Shown here: one piece after another, positions 48,638-57,100 of the stretch
Layout of the letters: each line of letters starts with the position of its first letter
Numbering within the stretch: position 1 is the first letter of the stretch
NCBI GenBank assembly: GCA_025698895.1
Contig: JAILWO010000001.1
Coordinates: 278,501-342,500, forward strand
Source: Rhizobiaceae bacterium
Lineage (GTDB): Bacteria > Pseudomonadota > Alphaproteobacteria > Rhizobiales > Rhizobiaceae
Direction: 5' to 3'
Length of the DNA: 64,000 nt
Notes under the pieces: model-generated
Databases searched by the model: none
Told to the model about the DNA's origin: nothing
Seen by the model: the letters and a program-made list of their open reading frames with translations, nothing else
Program-made: the position numbers and the translations under genes

Positions 48638-49951
48638 TCAGCCGATGTCCGCCGCCCGCTTCCTGAACAGTTCCGACAGAGGACTGGTCGGCCTTGCCTC
48701 GTGCCGCTTGGCGGAGAGGCTGCGCGCCAGCGTCGCCTCTCCCGTTCGGATCACCGCCTCGATCAATGTCAGATCGAGAAAATCGCGCTGCGCATGGCTA
48801 CCGCCGAAGCGATGTGCGATGTCGCGAACCGGCAGGAGAAGACGTACCGCGTCGGCGGGATGTCCTTGTGCGAACGTCTTCACCGCCTGCGCGACCGGCT
48901 GCCCGACATCGCGCGTGAAGGCGGCATTGTCTCCGGCACCGGCCGCGGCGCGCGCCTGCGCATCCTCCAGTTCGGCCATCAGATCCGCCCGGCCGGCCGC
49001 CGCAAAGGCCATCATCGCATGCGCGTCGTTGAAAGCATGGTTGGCCGCGCCGGCATGCGGTGCCCAGCGTTCGGCCAGCACCTCCCAGCGGTCACCACAA
49101 TCCACACCGGCCAGGTGGAGCCGCCATAGAAGGGCGGACGCATCGACGAGATTCAGCACCACGCCCGCGGCCTCGCCAAAGACATGCTCGTCATACAGCG
49201 ACAGAACCGCGTCATGATCACCGAGCTCGTAATGGTAGAGCGCCAGGTGCCACCAGTTGTGAACCTTGAGGAAACTGTCGCCAGCCCAGTTCGCTTCGTT
49301 GGATCGCATCCACAGGATGCCCTCGCGCTGCCGGCTCTGCATTTCCAGCACATGAGCCACGGCATGCTGGGCCCAGCCGTCCAGCGGCTCCAGTCGGGCG
49401 GCCTTGCGCCCCTCGGCCTCGGCGCGGGAATATTCACCACATTCCTCCAGCCCGAAGGCATGGGCCGCCAGCATCGCATGGTAGCCCGGCATCGTGTCGT
49501 CCCAGGCGAGCAAGGCGCGGGCAATGCGGTCGCGCAGCATCGGCGCGTTGCCGGTGAAGAAATCGATCTGATGCCCGATCTGGAGCGCCAGCGCATCGCG
49601 AGGTTCGTCCTTTGCCAGGACCTCGAGGATGCGGCTTGCCTTCGCCCATCCGCCGCCGGCCAGTGCGCCGAGCGCGGCAACGTGCGCCGCCTCGCGATCA
49701 GTCATGGGGAGAGCCAGCGCCGCCTCGTGCGCACCGCGAGCCACCTGCATAGCAGCGGCCTCTGTCGAGAGGGCGTGGAGCCAGCCCTTGAGCACATGCG
49801 CCATGGTGAAATCCGGCCGCGCGGCGATCGCCCGCTCCAGCGCCGCCAGCGGGTCGCCGGTAAAGGTCTGCAGCCCGCGCAGCGCCACGCGGTAGTGGTC
49901 ATGCGCGCCGGCATCCGCGCCGCTGAGTTCGAGGCCGAGATCGTCCTTCAT
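48638..49951 (-). CDS. TPR protein, TTC38 family
   Basis: 437 residues of the tetratricopeptide-repeat-38 type: helical repeats throughout, with repeat-like units such as AALERAIAARPDFTMAHVLKGWLHAL, GYHAMLAAHAFGLEECGEYSRAE and WAQHAVAHVLEMQ. No signal peptide or catalytic motif. Bacterial TTC38 homologs are uncharacterised. It overlaps the dehalogenase-type gene (ATGA), so it is part of the ABC/dehalogenase operon. Confidence 0.85.
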   Translation of the reverse strand: MKDDLGLELSGADAGAHDHYRVALRGLQTFTGDPLAALERAIAARPDFTMAHVLKGWLHALSTEAAAMQVARGAHEAALALPMTDREAAHVAALGALAGGGWAKASRILEVLAKDEPRDALALQIGHQIDFFTGNAPMLRDRIARALLAWDDTMPGYHAMLAAHAFGLEECGEYSRAEAEGRKAARLEPLDGWAQHAVAHVLEMQSRQREGILWMRSNEANWAGDSFLKVHNWWHLALYHYELGDHDAVLSLYDEHVFGEAAGVVLNLVDASALLWRLHLAGVDCGDRWEVLAERWAPHAGAANHAFNDAHAMMAFAAAGRADLMAELEDAQARAAAGAGDNAAFTRDVGQPVAQAVKTFAQGHPADAVRLLLPVRDIAHRFGGSHAQRDFLDLTLIEAVIRTGEATLARSLSAKRHEARPTSPLSELFRKRAADIG

Positions 49952-50856
49952 CGAAGAAGTTCGCGAGACTTTTCCAGGAAAGGCAACAGCGCCGCCAGCG
50001 TGTCATCCGGGTTTTCCTCGACGATGAAGTGCCCGGCGTCGATCGCGCGGCCTTCCAGTGACCCCGCGCACCACGGCTTCCACGCATCCAGCGGCGTGCC
50101 GGTGTCGGCCGGAAATCCGGCCGCGCCCCACAGCGCCTGCACCGGACAGGCGATCTTGCGTCCGGCGGCAAGATCGGCCTCGTCGGCGGCGAGATCGAAG
50201 GTGCGTCCCGCGCGGTAATCGTTGCAGGAGGCGTGCAGATGATCGGGGTCCGAAAAGCTCGCGCGATATTCCGCCAGCGCCTCGGTCTCGAACCCATCCA
50301 GCGATTTCCGCTTGGTCCAGCTCGCGATCGTCCAGTCCAGATACCATACGGGATCGGCGCCGATCAGCCTTTCGGGCAGCGGATATGGCTGCGCCAGCAT
50401 CAGCCAGTGATAGGCCTTCATGCCGAGTTTGAGGTCCATGCCGGCCCACATCGCCTGCGTCGGCACGATATCGAGCACAGACAGCGCCGCAACACGCTCG
50501 GGATGGTCGAGCGCCATGCGGTAGCCGACGCGCCCGCCACGATCATGGCCGGCGACAAGGAAACGCTCATGGCCGAGTTCGTGCATCAGCCTCACCATGT
50601 CGGCGGCCATCGTCCGCTTGGAATAGGCGCGGTTGTCCGCGTCGTTCGGCGGGCAAGACGAGCGGCCATAGCCCCGCAGGTCGGGCACCACGACGCGGAA
50701 GCTGTCGGCCAGCCGTCCCGCGATTCGGTTCCACATCGCGCCCGTCTGCGGATAGCCGTGCAGCAGGAGAAGCGGTGCGCCTTCGCCCGCAGTCCGCGCG
50801 AAAATCTCGACCTCGTCGAGCCGGAAGGAGCGTTCCTCGAAACCGGCGAACAGCAT
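49948..50856 (-). CDS. Haloacetate (fluoroacetate) dehalogenase-type alpha/beta hydrolase
   Basis: 302 residues. It keeps the catalytic set of the fluoroacetate dehalogenases: the nucleophile in GHDRGGR (Asp105) with Arg106 and Arg109 for the carboxylate, Asp129 (VLDI), the halide-binding His150-Trp151 (YHW) and Tyr214 (DYRAG), and His276 (AGHF). The general pattern (DLRGYGRS, then ASW and PLDAW) also matches. Fluoroacetate dehalogenase hydrolyses fluoro- or chloroacetate to glycolate. The natural substrate of this copy is unknown; it sits in an importer operon. Confidence 0.85.
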   Translation of the reverse strand: MLFAGFEERSFRLDEVEIFARTAGEGAPLLLLHGYPQTGAMWNRIAGRLADSFRVVVPDLRGYGRSSCPPNDADNRAYSKRTMAADMVRLMHELGHERFLVAGHDRGGRVGYRMALDHPERVAALSVLDIVPTQAMWAGMDLKLGMKAYHWLMLAQPYPLPERLIGADPVWYLDWTIASWTKRKSLDGFETEALAEYRASFSDPDHLHASCNDYRAGRTFDLAADEADLAAGRKIACPVQALWGAAGFPADTGTPLDAWKPWCAGSLEGRAIDAGHFIVEENPDDTLAALLPFLEKSRELLR

Positions 50857-50858
50857 CG

Positions 50859-51941
50859 TCACCCCCTTTGCCAGGGCATAGCCTTCTTCTGCATCCACTG
50901 CAGGCCGTAGGTGAGGATCACGCCGATCGCCATGACCACCGCCAGCCCGGCGTACATCTTTTCGGGACTTAGCACTTCCCAGTAGTAGAAGGTCATGTAG
51001 CCGACTCCCTGCTTGGCGCGCAGGAACTCGACCGAGATGATGACGATCAGCGCCGTGCCCAGCGAAAGCCGCAGCCCCGCGAAGATCACCGGCAGCGCGG
51101 CCGGGATGATGACGTGGCGATAGAGCGACAGTCCCTTCGCGCCGTAATTGCGCCCGGCCATGATGAAGACCGGGTCGATGTCGCGCACGCCGGCCATCGT
51201 GTTGATCGTCACCAGGAAGAAGACCGACAGCGCCACCACCACGATCTTCGGTCCCTCGCCGAACGGATCGGCGAACATCAGCATGACGATCGGGAAGATC
51301 GCGATCTTGGGCAGCACGTAGATCGCCGACAGGGTGGTGTCGAGCATGAGGCGCACCGTCTGGTTCACGCCCATGACGACGCCCAGCAATATGCCGGGGA
51401 TCGAACCGATCACAAAGCCGGCGAAGACGCGGCCAAGCGTTGCCCATACATGGCTTTCGGCGAACAGGCTCCACACGCCCGCCCACCCCTCGGCGCCGAA
51501 TTTCTCGGGGATCAGCCATGGCCGGCCGATCAGGCTGGTTTCAGAGAAGCGGTCGAAATTGACCGTGACGTCCCACAGCGCCTGCGCGATGCGCGTCGGC
51601 GGCGGAAACCAGAGCGGATTGAGGATGCCCCCGCGCACGATCAGTTCCCAGGCAACCAGCGCAAGCAGCGGGAAACCGAAGGCGAGCGTGCGTTCATACG
51701 CTGCCCGACCCCTCGGCGGCACCACGCGCCCGACCCGCTCGGCCGCCACGACCACCATGACGAAATTGCCGAACAGGGCCAGCCACCACAGCCGCTCCCA
51801 AAGTCCAACGCCCCACAGCAGCGCGTTCCACGCGACCACGATGCCGGCAATCGCCGCCAGCGCGCGTCCCAGCGTCGCCTCCTCGGCCTGGCGCCTTCTG
51901 GCGGGGATGCTCGCCGCTTCTTCCACGGGCTCCGCGCTCAT
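50859..51941 (-). CDS. NitT/TauT-family ABC transporter permease
   Basis: 360 residues. The C-terminal 250 carry the family helices and loop (VGVVMGVNQTVRLML, YGAKGLSLYRHVIIPAALPVIFAGL). It has an extra N-terminal region (about 1-110) with two or three additional hydrophobic segments (AAIAGIVVAWNALLWGVGLW, LALFGNFVMVVVAAE), which makes it longer than typical (~260). The start at MSAEPVEEA overlaps the ATPase gene stop by 4 bp; 16 further upstream codons lie within that gene. Confidence 0.9.
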   Translation of the reverse strand: MSAEPVEEAASIPARRRQAEEATLGRALAAIAGIVVAWNALLWGVGLWERLWWLALFGNFVMVVVAAERVGRVVPPRGRAAYERTLAFGFPLLALVAWELIVRGGILNPLWFPPPTRIAQALWDVTVNFDRFSETSLIGRPWLIPEKFGAEGWAGVWSLFAESHVWATLGRVFAGFVIGSIPGILLGVVMGVNQTVRLMLDTTLSAIYVLPKIAIFPIVMLMFADPFGEGPKIVVVALSVFFLVTINTMAGVRDIDPVFIMAGRNYGAKGLSLYRHVIIPAALPVIFAGLRLSLGTALIVIISVEFLRAKQGVGYMTFYYWEVLSPEKMYAGLAVVMAIGVILTYGLQWMQKKAMPWQRG

Positions 51942-52732
51942 TCCTGCTGCTCCATCGCCCTGCTCACCTCGCCGGCGAGCCTGGCCCATATCCGGCCACG
52001 CAGCTCGCCAAACTCGGGCAGGTTCATCGTGTCGATGGTGCGCGGCCGCTCGAGGTCGATCCGGTAGGTTTCCAGAAGCCTGCCCGGATGCGCCGACATC
52101 AGGATAACCCGGTCGCCGAGCAGGATCGCCTCGTCGAGCGAATGGGTGATGTAGACCACCGTCTTGCGGGTTTCCTCCCAGATTCTGAGCAGTTCGTCCT
52201 GAAGCACGATCCTGGTCTGCGCATCGAGCGCGCCGAGCGGCTCGTCCATCAGGAGCACTTCGGGATCGTTCGCCAGCGCGCGGATGATGGAGACACGCTG
52301 TTTCATGCCGCCCGAGATCTGGTGCGGATAGTGCCCGGCGAATTTCCTCAGCCCGACCCGTTCCAGCCAGTATTCGGCACGCTCGGTACGCTCGGCCTTC
52401 GATCTGCCGCGCATCTCAAGCCCGAAGGCGACATTCTCGATCACCGTCTTCCACGGAAAGACCGCGTATTCCTGGAAGACGACGCTGTTGAGCGGCTTGC
52501 CGGGATCGTCGCCCGGTCGGATTTCGATCGTTCCGGATGTCGGCCGGTCGAGCCCGGCCAACATCCTCAGATAGGTGGACTTGCCGCAGCCCGACGGTCC
52601 GACCACGCAGACGAATTCGCCGTCGCCCACGTCCAGCGAAAAGTCCATCAGGCCCGCGACCGGCCCGCGCAGCGTCTCGTAGACCTTCGTGACGTCGCGC
52701 GAGACGATCCTGGGTGGCGCTTCAGTTGCCAA
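51938..52732 (-). CDS. NitT/TauT-family ABC transporter ATP-binding protein
   Basis: 264 residues from a TTG start (LATEAPPRIV), 11 bp inside the solute-binding gene end with GGAG 4 bp upstream; no ATG gives a sensible N-terminus. Walker [10 protein letters not shown] (near 46), signature ISGGMKQR (near 142), Walker B LLMDEPLGALDAQT (near 164) and the H-loop THSLDEA are present. The 71 additional upstream codons in the same frame are Arg/Ser-rich shadow sequence. Confidence 0.9.
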   Translation of the reverse strand: MATEAPPRIVSRDVTKVYETLRGPVAGLMDFSLDVGDGEFVCVVGPSGCGKSTYLRMLAGLDRPTSGTIEIRPGDDPGKPLNSVVFQEYAVFPWKTVIENVAFGLEMRGRSKAERTERAEYWLERVGLRKFAGHYPHQISGGMKQRVSIIRALANDPEVLLMDEPLGALDAQTRIVLQDELLRIWEETRKTVVYITHSLDEAILLGDRVILMSAHPGRLLETYRIDLERPRTIDTMNLPEFGELRGRIWARLAGEVSRAMEQQE

Positions 52733-53744
52733 GTGTCTCCAGCGCCTTATTCGTGAAGGTTTCGTCGACGACCTTCGACAGGTCGATCGGATCGGAATAG
52801 TCGGTGCGACCGTTCTCGCGATGCACGCGCTCGACATCGGCCAGACCGTCGACCGGAATCTGCATCGACGGGTCGAACACGACCGGTGTGCCCTTGCGGA
52901 TGGCATCCTCCGTCGAGGTCGTGTGCTTGAGATAGGCCTCGACATTCTCCGGCGCGAGATAGTCCTCGCCCTGCATCATGCGCGCGGCCTCCGTCAGCGC
53001 CAGGACGAAACGCTCGGCTGCCTCCGGCCGCTCGGAGATGAACTGGCCCGACGCCACGAAGGCGACCGTCATCAGCCCCGGCGTCAGGTCGGTGGCCAAC
53101 ACTTCGGCATGGCCCGCCTCCACCATCTGGTCGGAGAAGGGCGTGCCGGCAAGCGCGGCATCGATGGAGCCGGCTTCCATGGCGGCGGGCATGTCGGGAT
53201 TGGCGATGTTCATCAGTTCGACATCGCGGATCGTCAGATCGGCGCGCTCCAGCGCCTTGGCGACCAGATATTCGCCACCGCTGCCCGGTCCGCCGGCCGC
53301 GGCGATCCGCTTGCCTTTGAGGTCGGCGATATCGGAGGCCTGCCCCTTGCGCACGAGGAGCGCGGTCGGGCTGTTTTCCATCGGCTCCAGCCCGCCCGGC
53401 GCGATCACGCGCACGTCGAGACCGCGGTTCCAGCTGTTCCACAGCGACGTCACGATGGCGATGCCGCCCACGTCGACGCTGCCCTGGGTCAGGAAGGCGA
53501 TCGCCTCCGTGCCGGACTTCACGCGCTCGAACGACACGTTGAGCCCGTGCTTTTCGAACAGGCCGCGCTCCTGCGCGACATACATGGTGGCGAACTTCAT
53601 GATCGGCACATAGGCCACCTTGACATCCTGCGGCGGATCGAGCGGTTCGGGCGCCTGCGCCATCGCCGGCGCGGCGATCAGCCCGGCCAGTCCTGCCGCC
53701 AGCGCCAACGCCACACGCCTCGAAATCCAAGTGTTCGTCCTCAT
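52722..53744 (-). CDS. NitT/TauT-family ABC transporter substrate-binding protein
   Basis: 340 residues. The signal peptide (RRVALALAAGLAGLIAAPAMAQA, about 9-31) is followed by an SsuA/THI5-like two-domain fold: VAYVPIMKFATMYVAQERGLFEKHGL, GSVDVGGIAIVTSLWNSWNRG, AAAGGPGSGGEYLVAKALE. Ligands in the class are sulfonates, nitrate, taurine, pyrimidine precursors or aromatic acids. It leads the importer-dehalogenase-TPR operon. Confidence 0.93.
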   Translation of the reverse strand: MRTNTWISRRVALALAAGLAGLIAAPAMAQAPEPLDPPQDVKVAYVPIMKFATMYVAQERGLFEKHGLNVSFERVKSGTEAIAFLTQGSVDVGGIAIVTSLWNSWNRGLDVRVIAPGGLEPMENSPTALLVRKGQASDIADLKGKRIAAAGGPGSGGEYLVAKALERADLTIRDVELMNIANPDMPAAMEAGSIDAALAGTPFSDQMVEAGHAEVLATDLTPGLMTVAFVASGQFISERPEAAERFVLALTEAARMMQGEDYLAPENVEAYLKHTTSTEDAIRKGTPVVFDPSMQIPVDGLADVERVHRENGRTDYSDPIDLSKVVDETFTNKALETLGN

Positions 53745-53838
53745 TATCGGAATCCTCCCTTGCCTTTTGTCATCGGACCGGTTTTGCGTCCGGCCCCGCT
53801 TTTGTCAAACTGTCTTCCGGCGCGTTCTCCCGACGCGC

Positions 53839-54624
53839 TCACACGATGCCCGCCCGATAAAAATCCAGATCCAGTATGCGCTCGATATTGCCCATCCATT
53901 CGCCGATGCCCTCGATCAGCAGGCGGCAGTCGAGTTCCACGAACACGTTCTGGCCGCGATTGCCGGTCCGGATGGTCACGCCATTGGCCGTGAAGACACT
54001 GTTGAGACGCACCGGATAGCGGTTCTTCACGCCGGCGATCACCGGTCCGTAGGCGTTCCTGGCGTCTAGAAAGTACTGCCCGCCCATGACATCGGAAGCC
54101 GGCTTATCCTCCACGCCCAGATAGACATGCGCGCGATGGAACTCGCTGGCGCTGGATGCGATCTCGGCGCCCTCGAAGAAATCCACCGCCTTTTCGACCT
54201 CGACGAAAATCGCCTCGGGAATATCGACCCTGTCGGCCAGAAGACCGTTCCACTCCTCGATATTGGCCAGCGACGAGAAATCCCCGTTGAGCAGTTCGCG
54301 CAGGATGTTGACGTCGGCGTAAAGAACGGTTTCGTCGCCGGCGCCCACCGTCAGCATCTTGAGGATCTTCCGGCGCGAGCGCGACATCAGCATCACGTTC
54401 ATCAGCAGATAGGCCGAGGCGATGAGTTCCGGCTCGTCCGGCCCCTGCCCCACATTGTGGCAGCGCAGGCAGAAAAGATTGTACTTGCCAGTGTTCAGTT
54501 CCGCGATGCGGGCGTCGAAATCCGCCTTCTCCGTGTCGATGAAGAGCGGCGGGCGGGTGTCGAGGAATTCCATCGGTGCGTCCTCGCTGGAGGCCCTGTC
54601 GGCCAGGTTTGATCGTGTCGGCAT
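53839..54624 (-). CDS. Uncharacterised protein with a CxxCH motif
   Basis: 261 residues; I do not recognise a domain. A CLRCHNVG sequence near residue 52-59 could bind haem c, a zinc or an Fe centre, but there is no signal peptide or membrane helix, so a periplasmic c-type haem is unlikely. The rest is mixed alpha/beta with a helical middle (SAYLLMNVMLMSRSRRKIL) and a beta-rich C-terminus (YPVRLNSVFTANGVTIRTGNRGQNVFVELDCRLL). Alternative start at Met18 has GAGG at -8. It follows pheA by 9 bp and is presumably co-transcribed with tyrA-pheA. Confidence 0.75.
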   Translation of the reverse strand: MPTRSNLADRASSEDAPMEFLDTRPPLFIDTEKADFDARIAELNTGKYNLFCLRCHNVGQGPDEPELIASAYLLMNVMLMSRSRRKILKMLTVGAGDETVLYADVNILRELLNGDFSSLANIEEWNGLLADRVDIPEAIFVEVEKAVDFFEGAEIASSASEFHRAHVYLGVEDKPASDVMGGQYFLDARNAYGPVIAGVKNRYPVRLNSVFTANGVTIRTGNRGQNVFVELDCRLLIEGIGEWMGNIERILDLDFYRAGIV

Positions 54625-54633
54625 CGGTTCTGC

Positions 54634-55527
54634 TCAGTTCGAAGCTACCGGCAGGTAACCGGACATGGCACTGCGTATGGCCGACGACTTATAGGTACCG
54701 AGCAGCTTGATGTAGCGCGCCGTCTTTTCCAGCTTCTTCAGCGCTTTCTGCATCTGCGGCGAGTCCAGTCCCGCGCCAATGTCGATATAAAAGGTCGGCA
54801 GCGCCGTCTGCTCCGAGATCGTGTAGGTCTCTAGCTTGGTGATGTTGATCGCCTCCTCGTGAAACACGGTCAACGCCTTCAACAACGCGCCCGGATGGTG
54901 GTCGACCTGGAAGATCAGCGTGGTGACATCCGCACCCGCCTCCGGCTCCGCGTCCTCGTGGCGCAGCAGCATCAGGAAGCGGGTGTAGTTGTTCTTCTGC
55001 ATGGAGATGTCGCGGTCGACTACCACGGCGCCATGCACCTCCGCCGCGATCTCGGGACCGATCGCGGCCACGTCGGTATCGGTGGACTGCGCCACCATTC
55101 GCACCGCGGCCGCCGTGTCGGACGTCTCGATCAGTTCCGCGTCCGGATGCCTGGCTTCGATATATTCCTTGCATTGCAGGAAGCCCTGGCCATGGCTGTA
55201 GATACGCCGGATCGGCCGCGGCCCGTCCGCGATCGTCGGCCTGGTGCGGTTGCGGACCAGGCAGTGTTCGATCTTGAGCATGTATTCGCCGGCGATGAAC
55301 AGTTCCATCGACAGCATCAGCCGATGGACGTCGGGGATGCGCCCGCTGATCGAGTTCTCGACGGGAATGACCGCGACATCGGCCTGGCGCTGCTCGACCG
55401 CCCCGATCACCTCGGAGAAATTGCGGAAGCCGGCAAGCTTCGCCTCCGGAAAGTGCAGTTTTGCCGTCTGATAGGAATAGGAGCCCGGCTCCCCGAGATA
55501 GGAAACGGTCCTGGTCTTGTCCGCCAT
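54634..55527 (-). CDS. pheA: Prephenate dehydratase-like protein with ACT domain
   Basis: 297 residues: a prephenate dehydratase domain (about 6-185; GEPGSYSYQTA, PVENSISGRIPDVH, NNYTRF with the conserved Thr-Arg-Phe) and a C-terminal ACT domain (about 205-285). Three canonical pieces are altered: the SHPQAL motif reads SHGQGF, and the ESRP of the ACT phenylalanine site is LETYT. So feedback control and perhaps substrate differ. Normally the enzyme makes phenylpyruvate from prephenate. It follows tyrA by 1 bp. Confidence 0.85.
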   Translation of the reverse strand: MADKTRTVSYLGEPGSYSYQTAKLHFPEAKLAGFRNFSEVIGAVEQRQADVAVIPVENSISGRIPDVHRLMLSMELFIAGEYMLKIEHCLVRNRTRPTIADGPRPIRRIYSHGQGFLQCKEYIEARHPDAELIETSDTAAAVRMVAQSTDTDVAAIGPEIAAEVHGAVVVDRDISMQKNNYTRFLMLLRHEDAEPEAGADVTTLIFQVDHHPGALLKALTVFHEEAINITKLETYTISEQTALPTFYIDIGAGLDSPQMQKALKKLEKTARYIKLLGTYKSSAIRSAMSGYLPVASN

Positions 55528-55528
55528 G

Positions 55529-56410
55529 TCAGTCTCCGATGGCCTTTCGCATGTCCCTGATGAGGGCGATCCTTTTCATGATCGCCTGCTTGTCGCCCGC
55601 CCTGGCGAACCGCACGAAGCGTTCCACTTCACCGTTGAAATCCCGTGCCGCGCGCTCCACCGCATCCGCGTTCGCGATCAGGATATCGGCCCACATTTCC
55701 GGATCGCTCGCCGCGAACACGGTCTGCGCGCGGAAAGAACCCGCGATCAGCCGGTCGCGCGCCTCGTCCGGTTCCCGCGCATCGAGCCCGGCCATCAGCG
55801 CGTAGGCCACGACATGCGGCAGATGGGAAGTCAGCGCAAGGAGTTCGTCATGCGCGGTGGGATCGGTCACCACCACCCGCGCGCCCAGAACGTCCAGCGT
55901 GGCGCGGGCCAGTGCGAGCGCGTCCGGCGCGGTTTCGCCGGTCGGCGTCAGCACGAAGACGCGGCCTTCCACCAGTTCGGGGCTCGCGGCCTGGGGGCCG
56001 GAAAGATGGCTTCCGGCCAGCGGATGGCCGGGCACGAACCGCGCGTGACCCGCGCTCCCCGCCTTGACCATTTCCACCACGCTGCCCTTCACCGACCCCG
56101 TGTCGACCACGACGAGCCGCCGGTCCTCATCGGCAAGCAGTGCGGTCACGGTCTCCGCGATGGCGCCAACGGGCGTCGCCACGAAGACCAGGTCGCATGG
56201 CTTCAACTCGTCGAGGGATTCCGCCACGGTCGCGTTCGACCACATGCCGGCCACGTGGGCGGCGTTCTGGTATGAGCGGTCGAAGACCTTCAGCACGACC
56301 CCCGGCATGGCCTCGGCCGCGCGCGCGGCGATCGACGCACCGATCAGCCCCGCCCCGGCGATGCCGAGCGAGGAAACCGGTAGGCTTGCGTCGTTCTCCT
56401 GCGCCATCAT
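55529..56410 (-). CDS. tyrA: Prephenate dehydrogenase-like protein
   Basis: 293 residues. N-terminal Rossmann motif GIAGAGLIGASIAA (NAD(P) binding, about 16-29), VFVATPVGAI, the catalytic HPLAGSH (near 141-147) and the helical C-terminal dimer domain (LLALTSHLPHVVAYALM). The family oxidises prephenate or arogenate to 4-hydroxyphenylpyruvate or tyrosine. Two tandem ATGs; either could start. First gene of the tyrA-pheA-CxxCH operon. Confidence 0.87.
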   Translation of the reverse strand: MMAQENDASLPVSSLGIAGAGLIGASIAARAAEAMPGVVLKVFDRSYQNAAHVAGMWSNATVAESLDELKPCDLVFVATPVGAIAETVTALLADEDRRLVVVDTGSVKGSVVEMVKAGSAGHARFVPGHPLAGSHLSGPQAASPELVEGRVFVLTPTGETAPDALALARATLDVLGARVVVTDPTAHDELLALTSHLPHVVAYALMAGLDAREPDEARDRLIAGSFRAQTVFAASDPEMWADILIANADAVERAARDFNGEVERFVRFARAGDKQAIMKRIALIRDMRKAIGD

Positions 56411-56704
56411 AGGCCGGGCCTGTCCTCCTGGGCGGGAGGATCACCGGCGCGCACGCCCCAGCCCCCGCATGAACTGGTGGCGTTCTAGAGGAAATTCCGG
56501 CAAGATTGAAACAGTTCTGTTTCCGGTCGCGCGCCATGCGGCATTCCGCGCCGCGACCGCTTTTGTGAAATCCCTCACCGCCGGCCATATACTTCCCGCG
56601 GTAGGTGGTCGAAACTGCACCCCTCCGTTCAAGCCGCCCGACGTCGGGGTCCGGCTGACGCGGGTTCGTTGTGCTCCTGCGGGCCTCACCGGTACGACAA
56701 CGCG

Positions 56705-57100
56705 ATGGCGACCAAACCGCGACTGGACTATCGGGACGGCACCCTCCTGGCGGAGACCCCCAGGTTCAGGCATGTCGTCCCCGGCACGGCCGTGACCGGC
56801 ATCATCGAATGCCGCATGGCGGATCCGATCAATCACGGCGAGGAACCCTTTCATATCGTGACGACCGCCGACGAGATCGTGGTGGCCGGTCCCTTCGTGG
56901 ACGGCGCGCTGGGCGCGGTCGAGGCGCTGTCGCGGCAGCGGCCCGGCATCCGGCGTGGCCATCGCCTGGTGCGCAACATCCCCTACCGCTTCCGAGAGCC
57001 CGGCTTCCTGCGCCTGCGCCTGTTCCCGATCGCGGGCCTGGTCGTCGCGCCGCGCGCGGCATTGTCCGCCTTCGAATTCGCCAGCGAGGACAAGCCATGA
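56705..57100 (+). CDS. Hypothetical protein, partner of the glycine-zipper protein
   Basis: 131 residues, beta-rich, no domain recognised: RLDYRDGTLLAETPRFRHVV, TGIIECRMADPINHGE, EEIVVAG-like strand, and a basic segment (RRGHRLVRNIPYRFREPGF) before a hydrophobic strand (LRLRLFPIAGLVVAP). It ends in an ATGA overlap with the following gene. The tight coupling and small size would suit an immunity protein, chaperone or cofactor of the next product, but this is only inferred. The start at MATKPRLD has a GCGATGG context. Confidence 0.65.
   Translation: MATKPRLDYRDGTLLAETPRFRHVVPGTAVTGIIECRMADPINHGEEPFHIVTTADEIVVAGPFVDGALGAVEALSRQRPGIRRGHRLVRNIPYRFREPGFLRLRLFPIAGLVVAPRAALSAFEFASEDKP

Noticed and set aside
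53839..54624. Cytochrome c reading of the CxxCH protein
   Set aside because: There is no signal peptide or membrane anchor for export, so a covalent haem c is unlikely; kept as an unknown with a possible metal site.
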